Shown: in pieces, positions 10,634-22,085 of the stretch
How positions within the stretch are numbered: position 1 is the stretch's first letter
How the letters are laid out: each line of letters starts with the position of its first letter
Assembly (NCBI GenBank): GCA_910574455.1
Contig: CAJSYZ010000005.1
Location: 4,960,001-5,024,000 of the forward strand
Direction of reading: 5' to 3'
Origin: Trichaptum fuscoviolaceum
Taxonomy: Eukaryota > Basidiomycota > Agaricomycetes > Hymenochaetales > Trichaptaceae
Length of the DNA stretch: 64,000 nucleotides
The notes under the pieces: model-generated
What the model saw: only the letters and a program-made list of their open reading frames with translations
Database searches by the model: none
Told to the model about the DNA's origin: nothing
Program-made: the position numbers and the translations under genes

Positions 10634-11739
10634 CTACTCTGGCTCTTGCTGTGCTTCGGCTTGATATACCATTGGTACGCATCTGTCCATGCCTGCTTGC
10701 CACTTGTTTCAATCACATCCTAGAGGATGGGGAAAATGAGAATGGTCTAGCCAATGGAGAATCATTTTGTCCGAGACGACATACCCCATGGCACGGAATG
10801 ATGCGATCGAAGTCCCAGCTCGCAACTGTCTGTGCATCCCGAGTCATCGCACTATCGAACGGTGCACGTCAATAGAACTCGACGATAGGATGAGCATGTT
10901 AAGTAAGTACTTCTTATTTTTCCCCATTTTCCACACAAATTGACGGTGCAGATATGTATGCGGACTGAAGTATTTGCTGATCAAGAAGAGAGATCCGGAA
11001 GATTTCGAGTTACTGTACTGCTCGGTGCTAGGCAAGTTAATTATAAGATCGGCCTCGATAAGTGTCTTTGAGGCCATATGGAAGAAGGCGATATCCTTGT
11101 GCCCGAAGCCCGAAAAGAAGCTGATAACTTCCAGTATAGCTAAGCTCTTTAGCTGGAAAAGGATAGCTCACCATGCTTTAATTTCATTTTCGTAGCCATA
11201 TATTGTTCCCGCAGGATCCTTGCCATAAACTGCGGAAGTATCAAAGACTCTTTAAATTTACCTCCGTCAGATTTGTATCCACGTAAATGCGGTTTGGAGA
11301 GATGTTCTTCTACCCCAATGAGCTTGGCATTAGGAAACGCATTCTTGTAGTCTCCTTCTCACATAGTCAGCCTTTGAGATGATGATTCCGCATAATACGT
11401 ACCGAGAAACGAATTGTGCATCGCATCTGGTCCGATGATGTACTTCACCTCTCCTAGTTCGTCCAACTTTGTGCGGGTCGGGTAATCAAGAGGCGTAGAT
11501 GCAATGAGCCAGACTCCTTTCTTCCCCTCGGTCGCTGAAGCAGAGTCACCATCATTCTCGGAAAGTACGACTGCCGTTGAACGCCCCCCGAAAGGAAGGA
11601 TGTGGAATCGAGTAAAGGGTCTATAGACAGGTTGAGAAATGAGTGGTGTAGAAAACACATACATGTAGCATTACCTTGAAAATGTCCAAACGCCTTTTCC
11701 CACTTCACGAATGACTGTCGCCGTCTCCGAGTTCACCAT
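10634..11739 (-). CDS. DUF4336 protein, tandem copy A
   Basis: Seven exons join in frame from ATG at 11739 to TAG at 10634, about 265 residues. It starts MVNSETATVIREVGKGVWTF. Landmarks are FGGRSTAVVL, KLDELGEVKYIIGPDAMH, KLIGVEEHLSKPHL, DIAFFHMASKTLIEADL, LPSTEQYSN and, near the end, FDRIIPCHG. This is the fungal DUF4336 family (Pfam PF14234), which looks related to metallo-beta-lactamase folds; no biochemical role is established. It differs from copies B and C in having GHKDIAFF where they have NKDVAFF. Intron positions match the other two copies. It lies on the minus strand, convergent with the autophagy gene. Confidence 0.85.
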
Positions 11740-12685
11740 GGTAGTTACAAAATCCCCTGTCGTTCAGTTCTTCCTTGAGAGGTTGTCAGGAAAGAAGCTA
11801 TGCTTATTGTTAAAGCTTATGATGCAAGGCGACGGTGAGGCAACGATCGGTTATGGTGCGGTCGTATTTATGCAGCCAGCGTACGGCGATGCAAAGGCGT
11901 TTAAGCGAAGATCTCAAACGACATCATTTAATAGCCCTGCAGGCTCGCACTGCCAAGTAAACGATGTGCGCCCTTTCTCGCGCTAAGCTCCTCATATACT
12001 TCCTGAAGCACGAAAGAGAAATTAGAAAATGACCTCTCCTCTTCGTTTAAATCAGACGTACCAGTTTCTCGAGCGCAAAGTTTTCCTGATGAGTTTCGCT
12101 CATGCCCTTCAAGACCGGTACGTCCATGAACAATGATGAGGTTACATCGCGAGAAATTCTTGTTCAAGTTTGAGCAGCCAGAAAACACAATGGCACCGGA
12201 AGACGTTCTCCGTTTCGACGTGTCGCCAATTTCAAGAGAACCTTCCAGACTAATGACAACTAAATCAAGTATCAGGTTTGAAGGAGTGGTAGAAGCACGA
12301 GCTCCGCTGCACTATCTCTGCCATACGTTCGGATACGTTGCCATGAGAGGAACGGAGACCACTTCACTCTGTTAACACGAAATTATCAGATGACATCAAG
12401 CTCTCCTTGGAAAGATGATAGCGGAATGGATACGAAGTTCTTCTGAACCTTTGGTCTCTCAAAGGTCTTGATATCAAAGGAGATTGAGGAGATTGACGGT
12501 AAAATGCTCCAATTGTCAAATGAACATTTGATATCAATATTGAAAGAATGCGGCATGAAGGAGCAAATGAATCAACATGTCGAGCTTCCGCACAGCTATT
12601 GAGGATAATAGTGAGTGGAAAGACTGGCGAACTTCCAGAAAACGGGGCTGACGTATTTACGGGACTTTCGTCTATATTTCTCGTG
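11740..12685. other. Spacer between DUF4336 copies A and B
   Basis: Short open frames exist on both strands, the longest a minus-strand frame of 127 codons at 12364-12747, but none shows a family pattern. The minus strand around 11930-12190 has protein-like stretches in shifting frames, which might be a decayed gene fragment. I could not name it. Confidence 0.35.
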
Positions 12686-13799
12686 TTACTTCGGCTTAAG
12701 ATACCACTGATATGCATCCACCCATGCCTGTTTGCCACAAGTCTCAATCACATCCTGTAAGAAGAAAATGTCAATGTGATATAGTCAGTCAAGTCATACT
12801 GACCATACCCCATGGCACGGAATGATTCGGTCAAAGTCCCAACCCGCAACTATCTGTACATCACGAGTCATCGCACTGTTGGTCGAATTACATCAGCAAG
12901 GGTTGAGGTCGGGAAAGTGGAAAGCATGCGAAGTACCTCTTATCTTTCCCCATCCTCCACACGAATTGACGATGCAGATATGTATGCGGATTGAAGTATT
13001 TGCTGAGAGAAAGGAGAGATCCAGAAGATTTTGAGTTACTGTACTGCTCTGTGCAGGGCAAGTTGAATATAAGATCGGCTTCGATGAGCGTCCTTGAGGC
13101 TACATGAAAGAACGCAACATCTTTGTTGTGGAAACCTGGAAAGAAACTAACAACACGCATGAGTTTGAGCTGAGCTCCACAATTGGATGAATACGGCTCA
13201 CCATGACTTGATTTCATCTTCGTAGCCATACTTCGTTCCAGTAGGGTCTTTGCCGTAGACTAATATTGCCGTTAATAAATCGACTGAACGGAGAATGGTG
13301 TAAATACCTCCGTCAAATTTGAATTCACGCAGATGTGGCTTCGAAAGATGATCTTTCACCCCAATGAGCTTGGCGGTCGGATATGCCCTCTTGTATTCCC
13401 CTTCTTACAGAGTCAGCCCTTGCATGGGAAAACCAAGCCGATTGCATACCTAGAAACCGACTGTGCATCGCGTCTGGCCCAATAATGTACTTCACTTCTC
13501 CCAGCTCATCTAGCTTTGCACGTGTCGGTTCATCGAGAGCCGTAGAGGCAATGACCCAGACGTCTTTCTTTCTCCCACTCGAGCGCCCTGTTGATGTTGT
13601 ACCCGGTACCTGTTCCTCAACAGTCCCAGAAAGAACAATTGCAGTCGAGCGTCCGCCGACAGGGAGGAAATTGAGTCGGGAGAATGGTCTGAGGACAGGA
13701 TCAGAACGCAAACTTGAATAAAATCCACAGCAATAAGTACCTCGAGAACGTCCAAACGCCGTTCGTCACCTCACGAATGACCGTAGCCGTATCGGTCAT
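12686..13799 (-). CDS. DUF4336 protein, tandem copy B
   Basis: It begins MTDTATVIREVTNGVWTF at 13799 and ends WYLKPK then TAA at 12686, with the same exon pattern as copies A and C. Landmarks are PVGGRSTAIVLSG, LDELGEVKYIIGPDAMH, KLIG, DEIKSW, NKDVAFFHVASRTLIEADL and LPCTEQYSN. The frame is open upstream to an earlier ATG, but the chosen start aligns with those of copies A and C. An insert between VVLSG-type and VWVIAS segments (TTSTGRSSGRKK) is where the three copies differ most. Family and possible function are as for copy A. Confidence 0.85.
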
Positions 13800-14611
13800 G
13801 GATGTCAGCAATGTTTGCAAAGGCGTTCCCCAATACGAATCGTTCGGTGCTTTAGTTCTCCCCGAATGGATGCTGTGGGAATGGATGCAGTCCAAGATGC
13901 AAGGAGACAACTTGAAGGTGACAGGGAGACGGCTGTCCATCATGGTAGTCTGTGTACTAGTATGTAAGGTGTTTGTGCGACCGTCATATCATACATCGAC
14001 GCTCAGTCTAATGCTTCCAGTGCCAGCTGAAAACTAACCAACTTCCTCGAGTTCCCTACTCGCTTTCGTGCTAAAGCGGATTTCTCGGGGTGACTGAAAC
14101 AACATCAATCGTCTAGTAGGCATGAGAAAGAGATGGTGAGGACAACTTTCGGGTTTCGAAAGTTGTTGTGAATGAGCGTGAGAAACAACATCAGGTTCAA
14201 GTTCAAGTTGCACTCTGGGCTTCATGAAGCATACAGATTTGATAGCCCCTCGACGGTCCATCCTTGTTTTCTACTGTCTAAACTTCTGGCGACGTACCTG
14301 TTATCTGAATGAGATTCCTGCACGCGAACTAACAAAAGATAGCATAATTTCGACCTTACAGCGACAATCACTTTGTCTAGGCTCGAAAAAGCGAAAGAGA
14401 AGTTATTGTACGCTCAGTGATAACATACTAAAGACATAATGAGGAAGATGCAAGCAGGTGATAAACGAGGCACAATAACGAATTTGCGGTTGGCATCCAA
14501 CGGACAACGTTACTACAGATGAACGGGTTAAACTGTTATTTGATTGATTCATATGTAGCTGAACACTCTTCCGAGGTCTTAGATAGCGAGACTGACATAC
14601 CTCTGAAACTT
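13800..14611. other. Spacer between DUF4336 copies B and C
   Basis: No gene is supported. It should contain the promoter of copy B and the 3' end of copy C. A GGTTCAAGTTCAAGTTG run near 14194-14210 belongs to the dispersed TTCAAGTT-type motif. Confidence 0.4.
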
Positions 14612-15747
14612 TCACTTTGTCTTGCTGGGCTCTGGGTTAAGATACCACTGATACGCATCCGTCCAGGCCTGCTTCCCTCCCGTTTCAATCACATTCTAGA
14701 AAAGGTGCACGTCAATGGAAACCTCAAGTAGCTGGAGAAGCTATCTTGTTTACTTACCCCGTGGCATGGTATAATTCTGTCGAAATCCCAGCTCGCTACT
14801 GTCTGTGCATCCCGAGCCATCGCGCTAATTTTGAAAGAAATCGACTATCAATGACAAAGTTAGCGAGAAGCGCATATTTTTGAACGCACGCTTTATCTTT
14901 TCCCGTCATCCATAGAAATTGACGGTGAAGATATGTATGCGGATTCAAGTAACTGCTGATCAAAGGGACAGACCCAGACGATTTCGTGTTACTGTACTGC
15001 TCTGTGCAGGGTAGATTGAACAGAAGATCGGCCTGGATAAGTGTCTTTGACGCCGTGTGGAAAAAGGCGACATCCTTATTGACGAAGCCCGAAAAGAAGC
15101 TAGAGAGAGCTATTAGTTCATATGAAGTCCTTTGAAGAAAGTATGAAAATAACACACCATGACTTGATTTCATCTTCAAACCCATATTTTGTTCCGGCGG
15201 GATCCTTGCCATACACTGTGCCACTGTCAGTAAATCGGTCTAATGTAGTTTCAAGTATTATTCAACATACCGCCGTCGAATGTGTGTCCACTTAGATGTG
15301 GTTTCGAAAGATGTTCTTCCACCCCAATGAGCTTGGCACTTGGATAAGCATTCTTGTAGTCCCCTGGCCACGAAATCAGCCCCTTTGACATCAAAACGAC
15401 TATTCGCCTCGTACCTAGGAACAAGCTGTGCACCGCATCTGGCCCAATGATGTACTTCACCTCTCCCAGTTCATCCAGCTTTGCGCGTGTTGGTCCATCA
15501 AGTGGGGTGGAAGCAAGTACCCAGACAGCTTTCTTTGCCGCTGGTGTTGTGCCTATTGATGAGCCCCCACCAGTCCCAGAAAGCACGACTGCAGTTGAAC
15601 GGCCTCCTACAGGGACAAGGTTGAATCGCGAGAATGGCCTGACGTTAAGTTCAGAAACGAGCGTCGTGCAAGAATGAAGTGGTAGTACCTTGAAAACGTC
15701 CAAACGCCCTTCGTTACTTCACGGATGACTGTGGGCGTCTCTGCCAT
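14612..15747 (-). CDS. DUF4336 protein, tandem copy C
   Basis: It starts MAETPTVIREVTKGVWTF at 15747, although the frame is open back to an ATG at 15801, and ends NPEPSKTK then TGA at 14612. Landmarks are PVGGRSTAVVLSG, LDELGEVKYIIGPDAVH, KLIGVEEHLSKPHL, NKDVAFFHTASKTLIQADL and LPCTEQYSN. Intron positions agree with copies A and B, so the triplet arose by duplication of genomic DNA and not by retroposition. Copies A and C share the KLIGVEEHLSKPHL stretch that B has changed. Confidence 0.85.
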
Positions 15748-17811
15748 GTTGGTTTGCGATGTTGAAGAAGAAGTCGTTCCTCGGTACCAGTCTATCAGCA
15801 CTTATACTCTCAATGATAAGTCGGGAGAGACGATGGTGATGATCGTAACTTGAGATGCAAGGTGAAAAGGAGACGCCGCCATTGACCTTGATGACGGTCC
15901 ATGTAAGGAACCACGTCGATGTCGCAAGGGGTTTGTGCGACAATTGCAAGATGACATCACTGGCACTCAGGCTCCGAGTCGCACTCAGGCTGCCAGTCAC
16001 GGTCACGGCCGGGTGGCAGTGGCAGCTTGAGTGAATCGACCGACCTTCCTGGCACCGGCAAAGCCAAGGTTTTAGATCCTGCAACTTTTGCATTTACTAC
16101 GTTACCTGTGGCACTATTTTATCGCTCTCAAGGTGTTCTTCCAAATACTTAATCATAGGACCATCCACGCACAGCGTGACGCATTGCAGTATCAACTTAA
16201 AAGGAGTGGCATAAAAAATGTACAAATGGCACCAGTCACTGGCAGCTCCTTGTTCGCAGGTACTTCAGGGCTTCGACGATTTTCCATTCCTTCGCAGCAA
16301 TTTATGAGATTATGAAGCCCATTTTTGAGCTAGAAGTTTGAAGGACAAACGGTGAAAGGAAGGGCAAAAGGGGCTGAATGAAACGTGACCAGGCTTCCTT
16401 ATAAGAGAAGCAGCGGTCTGGTTACGAGACTATAAAGAATGCTAAGCCCAGACAACAAACTTCCTTTTGTGGATACATATTCGGACGTTGCCGGTGGTCT
16501 GATAGACTGTCATTTTAAGACTGAGCATTCACACGCTCACTGACAGGACACGGGCAAATCGACGAAGTCCACACAACCTTTGGGTTGACCGCGAGAAATA
16601 AATCCACTGATTAAAATTATAAATACACTTGTACAACTTGTAAGATCTGAGGAAAGTCTGATGAACATCTATCTCTTCTCGAGCACCTCACTCTAGCAGT
16701 CACACTTATCCTCCATCCCACAGGCCCTCACCCTTGCAGATGCCCTGAAGTGCCTGGGCCCTTCAAGTTTGAATACACTAGTAATACAGAAGGTACCTGT
16801 TAGTCCATACTGAAGCATTACACCCGTCTTGTAAATTTGTGCTCAAACGTGCTCTGAGATCAAGGGAGACAAAGCTACTCAGGAGCATTATTGGTTTACT
16901 TTTTAACTTCATTGTCCGACTCTTGCAGATTGCCCGGGCCCCGCATCCAAGAAACTCAGAATAAATTCATCCGCTAGCATCCGCCACACCTATCAATGTT
17001 TCACCGTCTCTAAGATTACTCCAGGGTGGACTCGGAGTTGTTGGGTGAGCTTCAGTGAGAACTTGACCGCGCAGAGACGCGCGACGCGCGTTGGGCAAGT
17101 CTCTCACGTGAGCTTGAATCTCCTGAATACCCGGAATCGGTCTACCGGCGAGTTCCGATGCGCCATCCCGAAAAGGAAGTTCGTTGTCTGGGCTTAGCAT
17201 TCACTTCAACTTGGACCCTGAGGCCTCGGCCTCCTCCGAACCGTGGGAGGGTTTGCCAGTGGGTAGGTGACTGCCTGAGCCTGAGATCGCCGGCGGAATC
17301 TAATTCCAGATCGAGTGGTGACAATGTTGTTTTCGACTCTTTTCATTACAATCTTTACCATCACATAGCACAGGCGTCGCTTGGTTTCTTTCACAAGTCA
17401 TTAGATAGCGCCGTCAGAGACAGCGGTCCCCGACACGAGTGTGGGAGACAAATGAATAGGAGTACAAGGGAAGTAATATAATAAACTGTAAAAAGAATCA
17501 AGATTGTGTGAAAGGAATGATGCATTAATGAGATGAAAACCACAATAGTAACCAAGGGAGAACAGTTAACACAGGGAAGAAACTACTAGGAAAGGAAGTA
17601 GCAAAATACAAATGAATTAAAGATAGGAACAAAATACTTAGATAAGAGAAAATCTGCGATTGGCTGGAGCGTGAGAACTAGCTTACTTTCTGTAAAACTT
17701 TTTTAAAGTTCACGACGACACATACCTCCCTCAGCTACGCTTCGTGTCGGGGAACGACGGTACATATCGATGACCTCTAATGCCTCCTCGAAAAGCCTTT
17801 GTGGTGATGGA
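15748..17811. other. Gene-poor region with short-motif repeats
   Basis: No gene is supported over about 2 kb. At 15960-16030 there is a cluster of CACTCAGGCT, CTGCCAGTCAC and GGTGGCAGTGGCAG motifs. Open frames at 16967-17481 overlap on both strands and look like chance. A long AT-rich stretch runs from 17460 to 17700. Confidence 0.45.
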
Positions 17812-18641
17812 CTAAAGAGATCTGTGCGGCGGGTACTTCTCAAATTCCTGGTCATGGTACTTCACTTCATTCCACGGAACCATGCAATCACTGAAGTTCA
17901 GAGCCGCCAAGCCATTAGCATCAGTCTCTGTGATGGTCTTGAATCGTTTATCTCGAATCACTGTGGCTGCTTCGTGTTACTAGACGGTGACTCAAGGAAT
18001 GATTGAAAGGCGCCGGCCTATGAGTTGGCGCGCCCTCAATGATCAAACTCTCCATGACATGGCCTGAAAATAATACACTGGCGCCCAATTCTGTTCCAAT
18101 TGCAAGCTGGATGCACCAATTGTGCACGGCATAGGTGCGGACTTGACTGCGGAACAATCGTCCATCACCTTTGTATGACGAGACAAGCACAGAATTCACG
18201 TATGTAGTATGGTGCCGCCCTGTCTCCGTATTCTAATCATTCTCCAAGATTTAATGGCGCTTGCGATAGTACCTCAATAAAACCGAATGAGCCGTAGTCG
18301 TCTCCCCTCAAGGCTCGAGCGTCTCTAGTATCTTAAACAGATCAACTTGAACACGCTAGACCTATGTACCTGGCGGAGATGTAGTACTTAAGCTCGAAAA
18401 TCCAATTCTTCGGGGTCACAGTTCTGCTTCACACGATAGTAGCTGGCCTCCGTTCTGCAAAATACTCACAAACGAAAAAACCCAATGGATTGTACGTCCC
18501 CTTTGTTTGTTTCATGTCAAGGTACTCTGAGCCCTCATATACACATTGACGAAGCATCTGGCGTGCCAAGTCAGCGGCAGGTTCAAGCAGACGCATCGAC
18601 TTCACGTATATTTGTAATTTATTGTGCTCTCTGTTATGCAC
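17812..18641 (-). CDS. Unidentified minus-strand coding stretch, possibly a broken gene
   Basis: Four protein-like segments lie in order on the minus strand. They are LLEPAADLARQMLRQCVYEG followed by SEYLDMKQTKGTYNPLGFF; then PKNWIFELKYYISAR; then SSYKGDGRLFRSQVRTYAVH; and finally LNFSDCMVPWNEVKYHDQEF, with a stop at 17812. The segments sit in different frames, separated by stretches that could be introns, but I could not join them all cleanly. The amino-acid mix looks like a real protein and not a shadow frame. I do not recognise the family. It overlaps a weaker possible plus-strand exon at 18485-18598. Confidence 0.35.
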
Positions 18642-18657
18642 TAAAATTATTTGCCAG

Positions 18658-20427
18658 ATCCTCCTACTCTTGGTCCAGTACCTAATGGGCCATTGCTGGG
18701 CAGTAACCCAGGACTTTATCAGAACGAAGTACTGAATGGCTCTGGACCAAATTTAATGCAAACTTCTGAAGCAAATCACAAGCCTCTCCCTCCGGGATGG
18801 GAGGCTCGTCGAACTCCTGCTGGGATCATCTTCATTGACCACAACACGCATCACACGACCGTGACTCCACCTTCTCCGCAAAGTAAGTCTATGGCATCGA
18901 CCATTGAATCCTACGGCGAAAATAATCACTCTCTCACTCAGCGGATAAGGATAAACTAGCGGAACGACCTGGTACTATCAAGATCTTCTACGAGTAGGCC
19001 GAATGTTCATGATATCGTCTTAGACTCCCCTCTCATTTTAATATTAGTTTCTGCGTGGAGTTCCTGAAAGACGCGAGTATCTCATATCAGAAGCTACTGT
19101 TTTTGAATTTACTAAAAGGGGTGGTTATTTCGTAGACGAAGCAGCTTGGAGCGATTCTATACGACCTAGAAGATTGTCGTCCGGTGTCGTACACAATAAT
19201 TGCATTTAGGAGAGACCTCTGCCATTTGTTGGATGTTCTTTCGGAGTTAAAGGCTCTTCCTTCTGAAGACGGTAGATTTCCTTGATAATCTCTGTGTAAC
19301 AATGATACTGAAACTTGATAGTTGACCGCATGTTGGCGGAAAGAATTTGCAAAGCTCTCAGCATCGCCGGCCTATCGGCATCAGAATTTGAGGACTCCGT
19401 TACCATACGATGTCCGAAGGTATTACTGTACTTCTTGGGGCGTAACGGAGGACATTATGCAGCCCACGTTTGGAGTGACACCTTCAAGGTATGCTAAGCT
19501 GTGTACCGGGGGTAGATGACTCCTACTTACATACATATGATATATTAGCATTGCACAAAGGCTATCACAGGTTGGATTGCATCATTTTCAAAGTGACGAC
19601 CGACCTAACTCTTCCTTCACCAGAATCATTCGCTCACCCAGATAGCACTCGTCTCATATACAATTACTTGCTCGATAATTTCTTTCCGTCACTTGCTAAC
19701 GACTTAAAGACTACAAGGCTTGGCCTTCGCGACTTAGTAGGATACGGTGTGTGCAATACTTGTCATTGGGGGCAATTTGAATACCAACCTTACATCTTGC
19801 TCAGGGGCTTATATCACTAATCAAGATGCCAGCTCGAAGCATTCCAATCTCACCACAATTGCCACTTTTTTCTCTGCTATCACTGCCACAACCTTGCAGT
19901 TTTCATTCCAGCAGACAGATACTATACTGGACAACTTGGTTAATGCATTTTGGCTTCTTTCGCTTGTGTTCAGCATATCATCAGCAATAAATAGCCTCTT
20001 GAATATGGCTTGGAGTAAAGCAGCAAAGTGAGTTCAGCCATAGTCAACAAACTGTTTCATTGAAAGTTCATAACATTAAAATGTAGCTCAAATATTCGAC
20101 TGCCACGGATGGCGACCAAATGGCTTGGATTTGTCCCTATGGCATTCCTTGTTATTGCTGCATTTGCTTTTATTGTTGGTTTAGCTCTATTTACATATGC
20201 CTCTGGTCAGGTAAAGTATCTCCTCTCGGCTCATAGTATAAACCTAAGTATTGAAATAATGCAATATCTCTTTGCCATAGGCCAGAGCTGTGTCAATTCT
20301 TTGTTCAGCATGTGTAGGATTACACATACTTGCACTCCTTTTACTCAGTTCTTGGCTTTTGTTTGCCACAAACAAAGATTCATTGTCGGTGGGTTTTTCC
20401 ATGTTCTCCCACATTACATATAGCTGA
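18658..20427 (+). CDS. Membrane protein with degenerate WW motif (agaricomycete TTLQF-type family)
   Basis: The 5' end is unsure: the first visible exon follows an acceptor at 18657. It encodes LPPGWEARRTPAGIIFIDHN, which looks like a WW domain, but the second tryptophan is replaced (HHTTVTPP). Much further on, 19800-20427 encodes hydrophobic segments. TTIATFFSAITATTLQFSF is followed by NAFWLLSLVFSISSAINSLL; after an intron come FVPMAFLVIAAFAFIVGLAL and, after another, LHILALLLLSSWLLFA, with a stop at 20427. I know this helical pattern from many uncharacterised mushroom proteins; no function is established. The middle part, 18960-19750, is hard to join. The WW part and the membrane part might be two genes. 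Confidence 0.4.
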
Positions 20428-20441
20428 TCCAAGATAAGTTT

Positions 20442-20756
20442 TTGACCAGGGCACGTCAAAGCACTGAAATCCCGATTCACGAAAGGCCGGTCCCAGACGT
20501 TCCCTCAAGTGATGCTTTGAATAATGACCTCTCTGCTGGGGCCATTTCTTGGGCACATGGTGACAGTAAAGCACCAAGTCACGAGAGCTTCAAAAAGCTG
20601 GCTAAAAAGCTGGAAAGGGACAGAGATGATTTGATAGAGCGTGCAGCTGCAACTCTTCGTGAGCAGGGAATCCCTTTTGTGCGTGTACCAGCTAAAGAGT
20701 CTAGACTATCTGCTAATCTGTGCATCCAATCTAGACCTATGAGACGAGATCAGTGA
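20442..20756 (+). other. Possible cytoplasmic tail or separate small coding exon
   Basis: An open frame just after the membrane segments encodes a charged, likely coiled stretch (FKKLAKKLERDRDDLIERAA). It has no ATG of its own at the start. It may be reached by alternative splicing from the preceding gene: an acceptor CAG at 20448 fits, but a good donor is not obvious. Confidence 0.3.
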
Positions 20757-22085
20757 GCGTGCATCTCGACCGCATCCCACCTTATTCTTTCTTCAAGTGG
20801 AACCACCATAAACCCTCATAAGCTTTGAAGACATCTACATCCCATGTCCGTCACAGATTCTCGGATATCTCATCATATGACTCACCAAGTAGCCCTCTTT
20901 TAATACAAGCATGTAAACCTTTTCGTCAAAATATTTCGTATATCTGCTTATTCATATGTCTACGCGTAAGGAGGAGCGAAAGACATTGAGGTAGACCTTC
21001 ATTAGTCAAACAAATGAAGTTTATGTAGTTTGAGCTGGTAGACAAGGTAACCGTATCACGGCCTCGTACGTATCATTGCCAGACATATTAAGTATCTACC
21101 CATCATCGGATAAGACGCGAATTATGCCATGACGGACGTGGCAGCATATTCCCAGTGCAATGTCGCTGCATCTTGAAATTCTCGTATGGAAATCACGGTG
21201 CAAAATACCTCTGTTACAAGCCTTTCGCTTCAAGTAGCTCATACACATTGCACGCTACAGAGAGTAATGAGATGAGTTCACTACAGAGGTCGGCCAAGTT
21301 GTTTGGCTTGAACTATCTGAAATTTCAACAACTCGGGAAGAAATACGTCTCAGCTTTGACTCGGACTCGGATGCTCAACAGTGAATGCCTGTCACTCCGG
21401 CTTGGATTTGATAACGTGGAGATCAATGGATTCTTCGCATTGCATAACGCATTCGTACTAGACGTCAGACTTATCCACACATTTATGCCATGATTGAGGA
21501 CCTACGACTTCGCAAACAGCAGACCTTTTCAAACAACAGACCTTTTCATTTACAGGAACACCTTTATATATATGAGATTAATAATCATCTCTATCCGCGA
21601 TCGGCATCAGCAACTTTAATGGAAACTGGTATACTAGGTTTATCTTTTATCATGCGAGTCCAGTTGATACATCATTGAAGCACATACACTGGCATGTGGG
21701 GAAAGAAGAAGATCAGGAAGGAAAATGTACAATGACACTCTCCCTCTCCTTTCTATTTCTAATCTGTGTACAGTGGACAACTTTTCCAACGATATCGATA
21801 CAGCAATTAACATGACCACATAACAACATTAAAGGGATGAACAGAGAATCTTTAAGACAGCCGTAAGAGGATTGTAGAGCCTCAGAATATCAAAACTCAT
21901 GATGGTACAAAAGGGATGATGAGAGAGATGAGAGGAAAGCGATTTGTAAGTCAGCAGACATGAACTTATGTAGTAATGATGCGATCCAGATAGAGGTCAG
22001 GAAGGGAAACGGGGATGATTATGATGGATAGGATGAGAATATCGAGCCTTGTATTGCTGAAGAAATGTAAGTCCAGTCACGGTTG
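20757..22085. other. Gene-poor AT-rich region
   Basis: No gene is supported. Plus-strand open frames at 21155-21493 and 21490-21678 show no family pattern. A short direct repeat of CAGACCTTTTCA occurs twice near 21517-21550. The right end should hold the 3' untranslated part of the minus-strand RING gene. Confidence 0.4.

Noticed and set aside
16967..17481. Overlapping frames on both strands, 60-107 codons
   Set aside because: The frames overlap in every reading with no conserved motif, and there is no sign of introns or a promoter.
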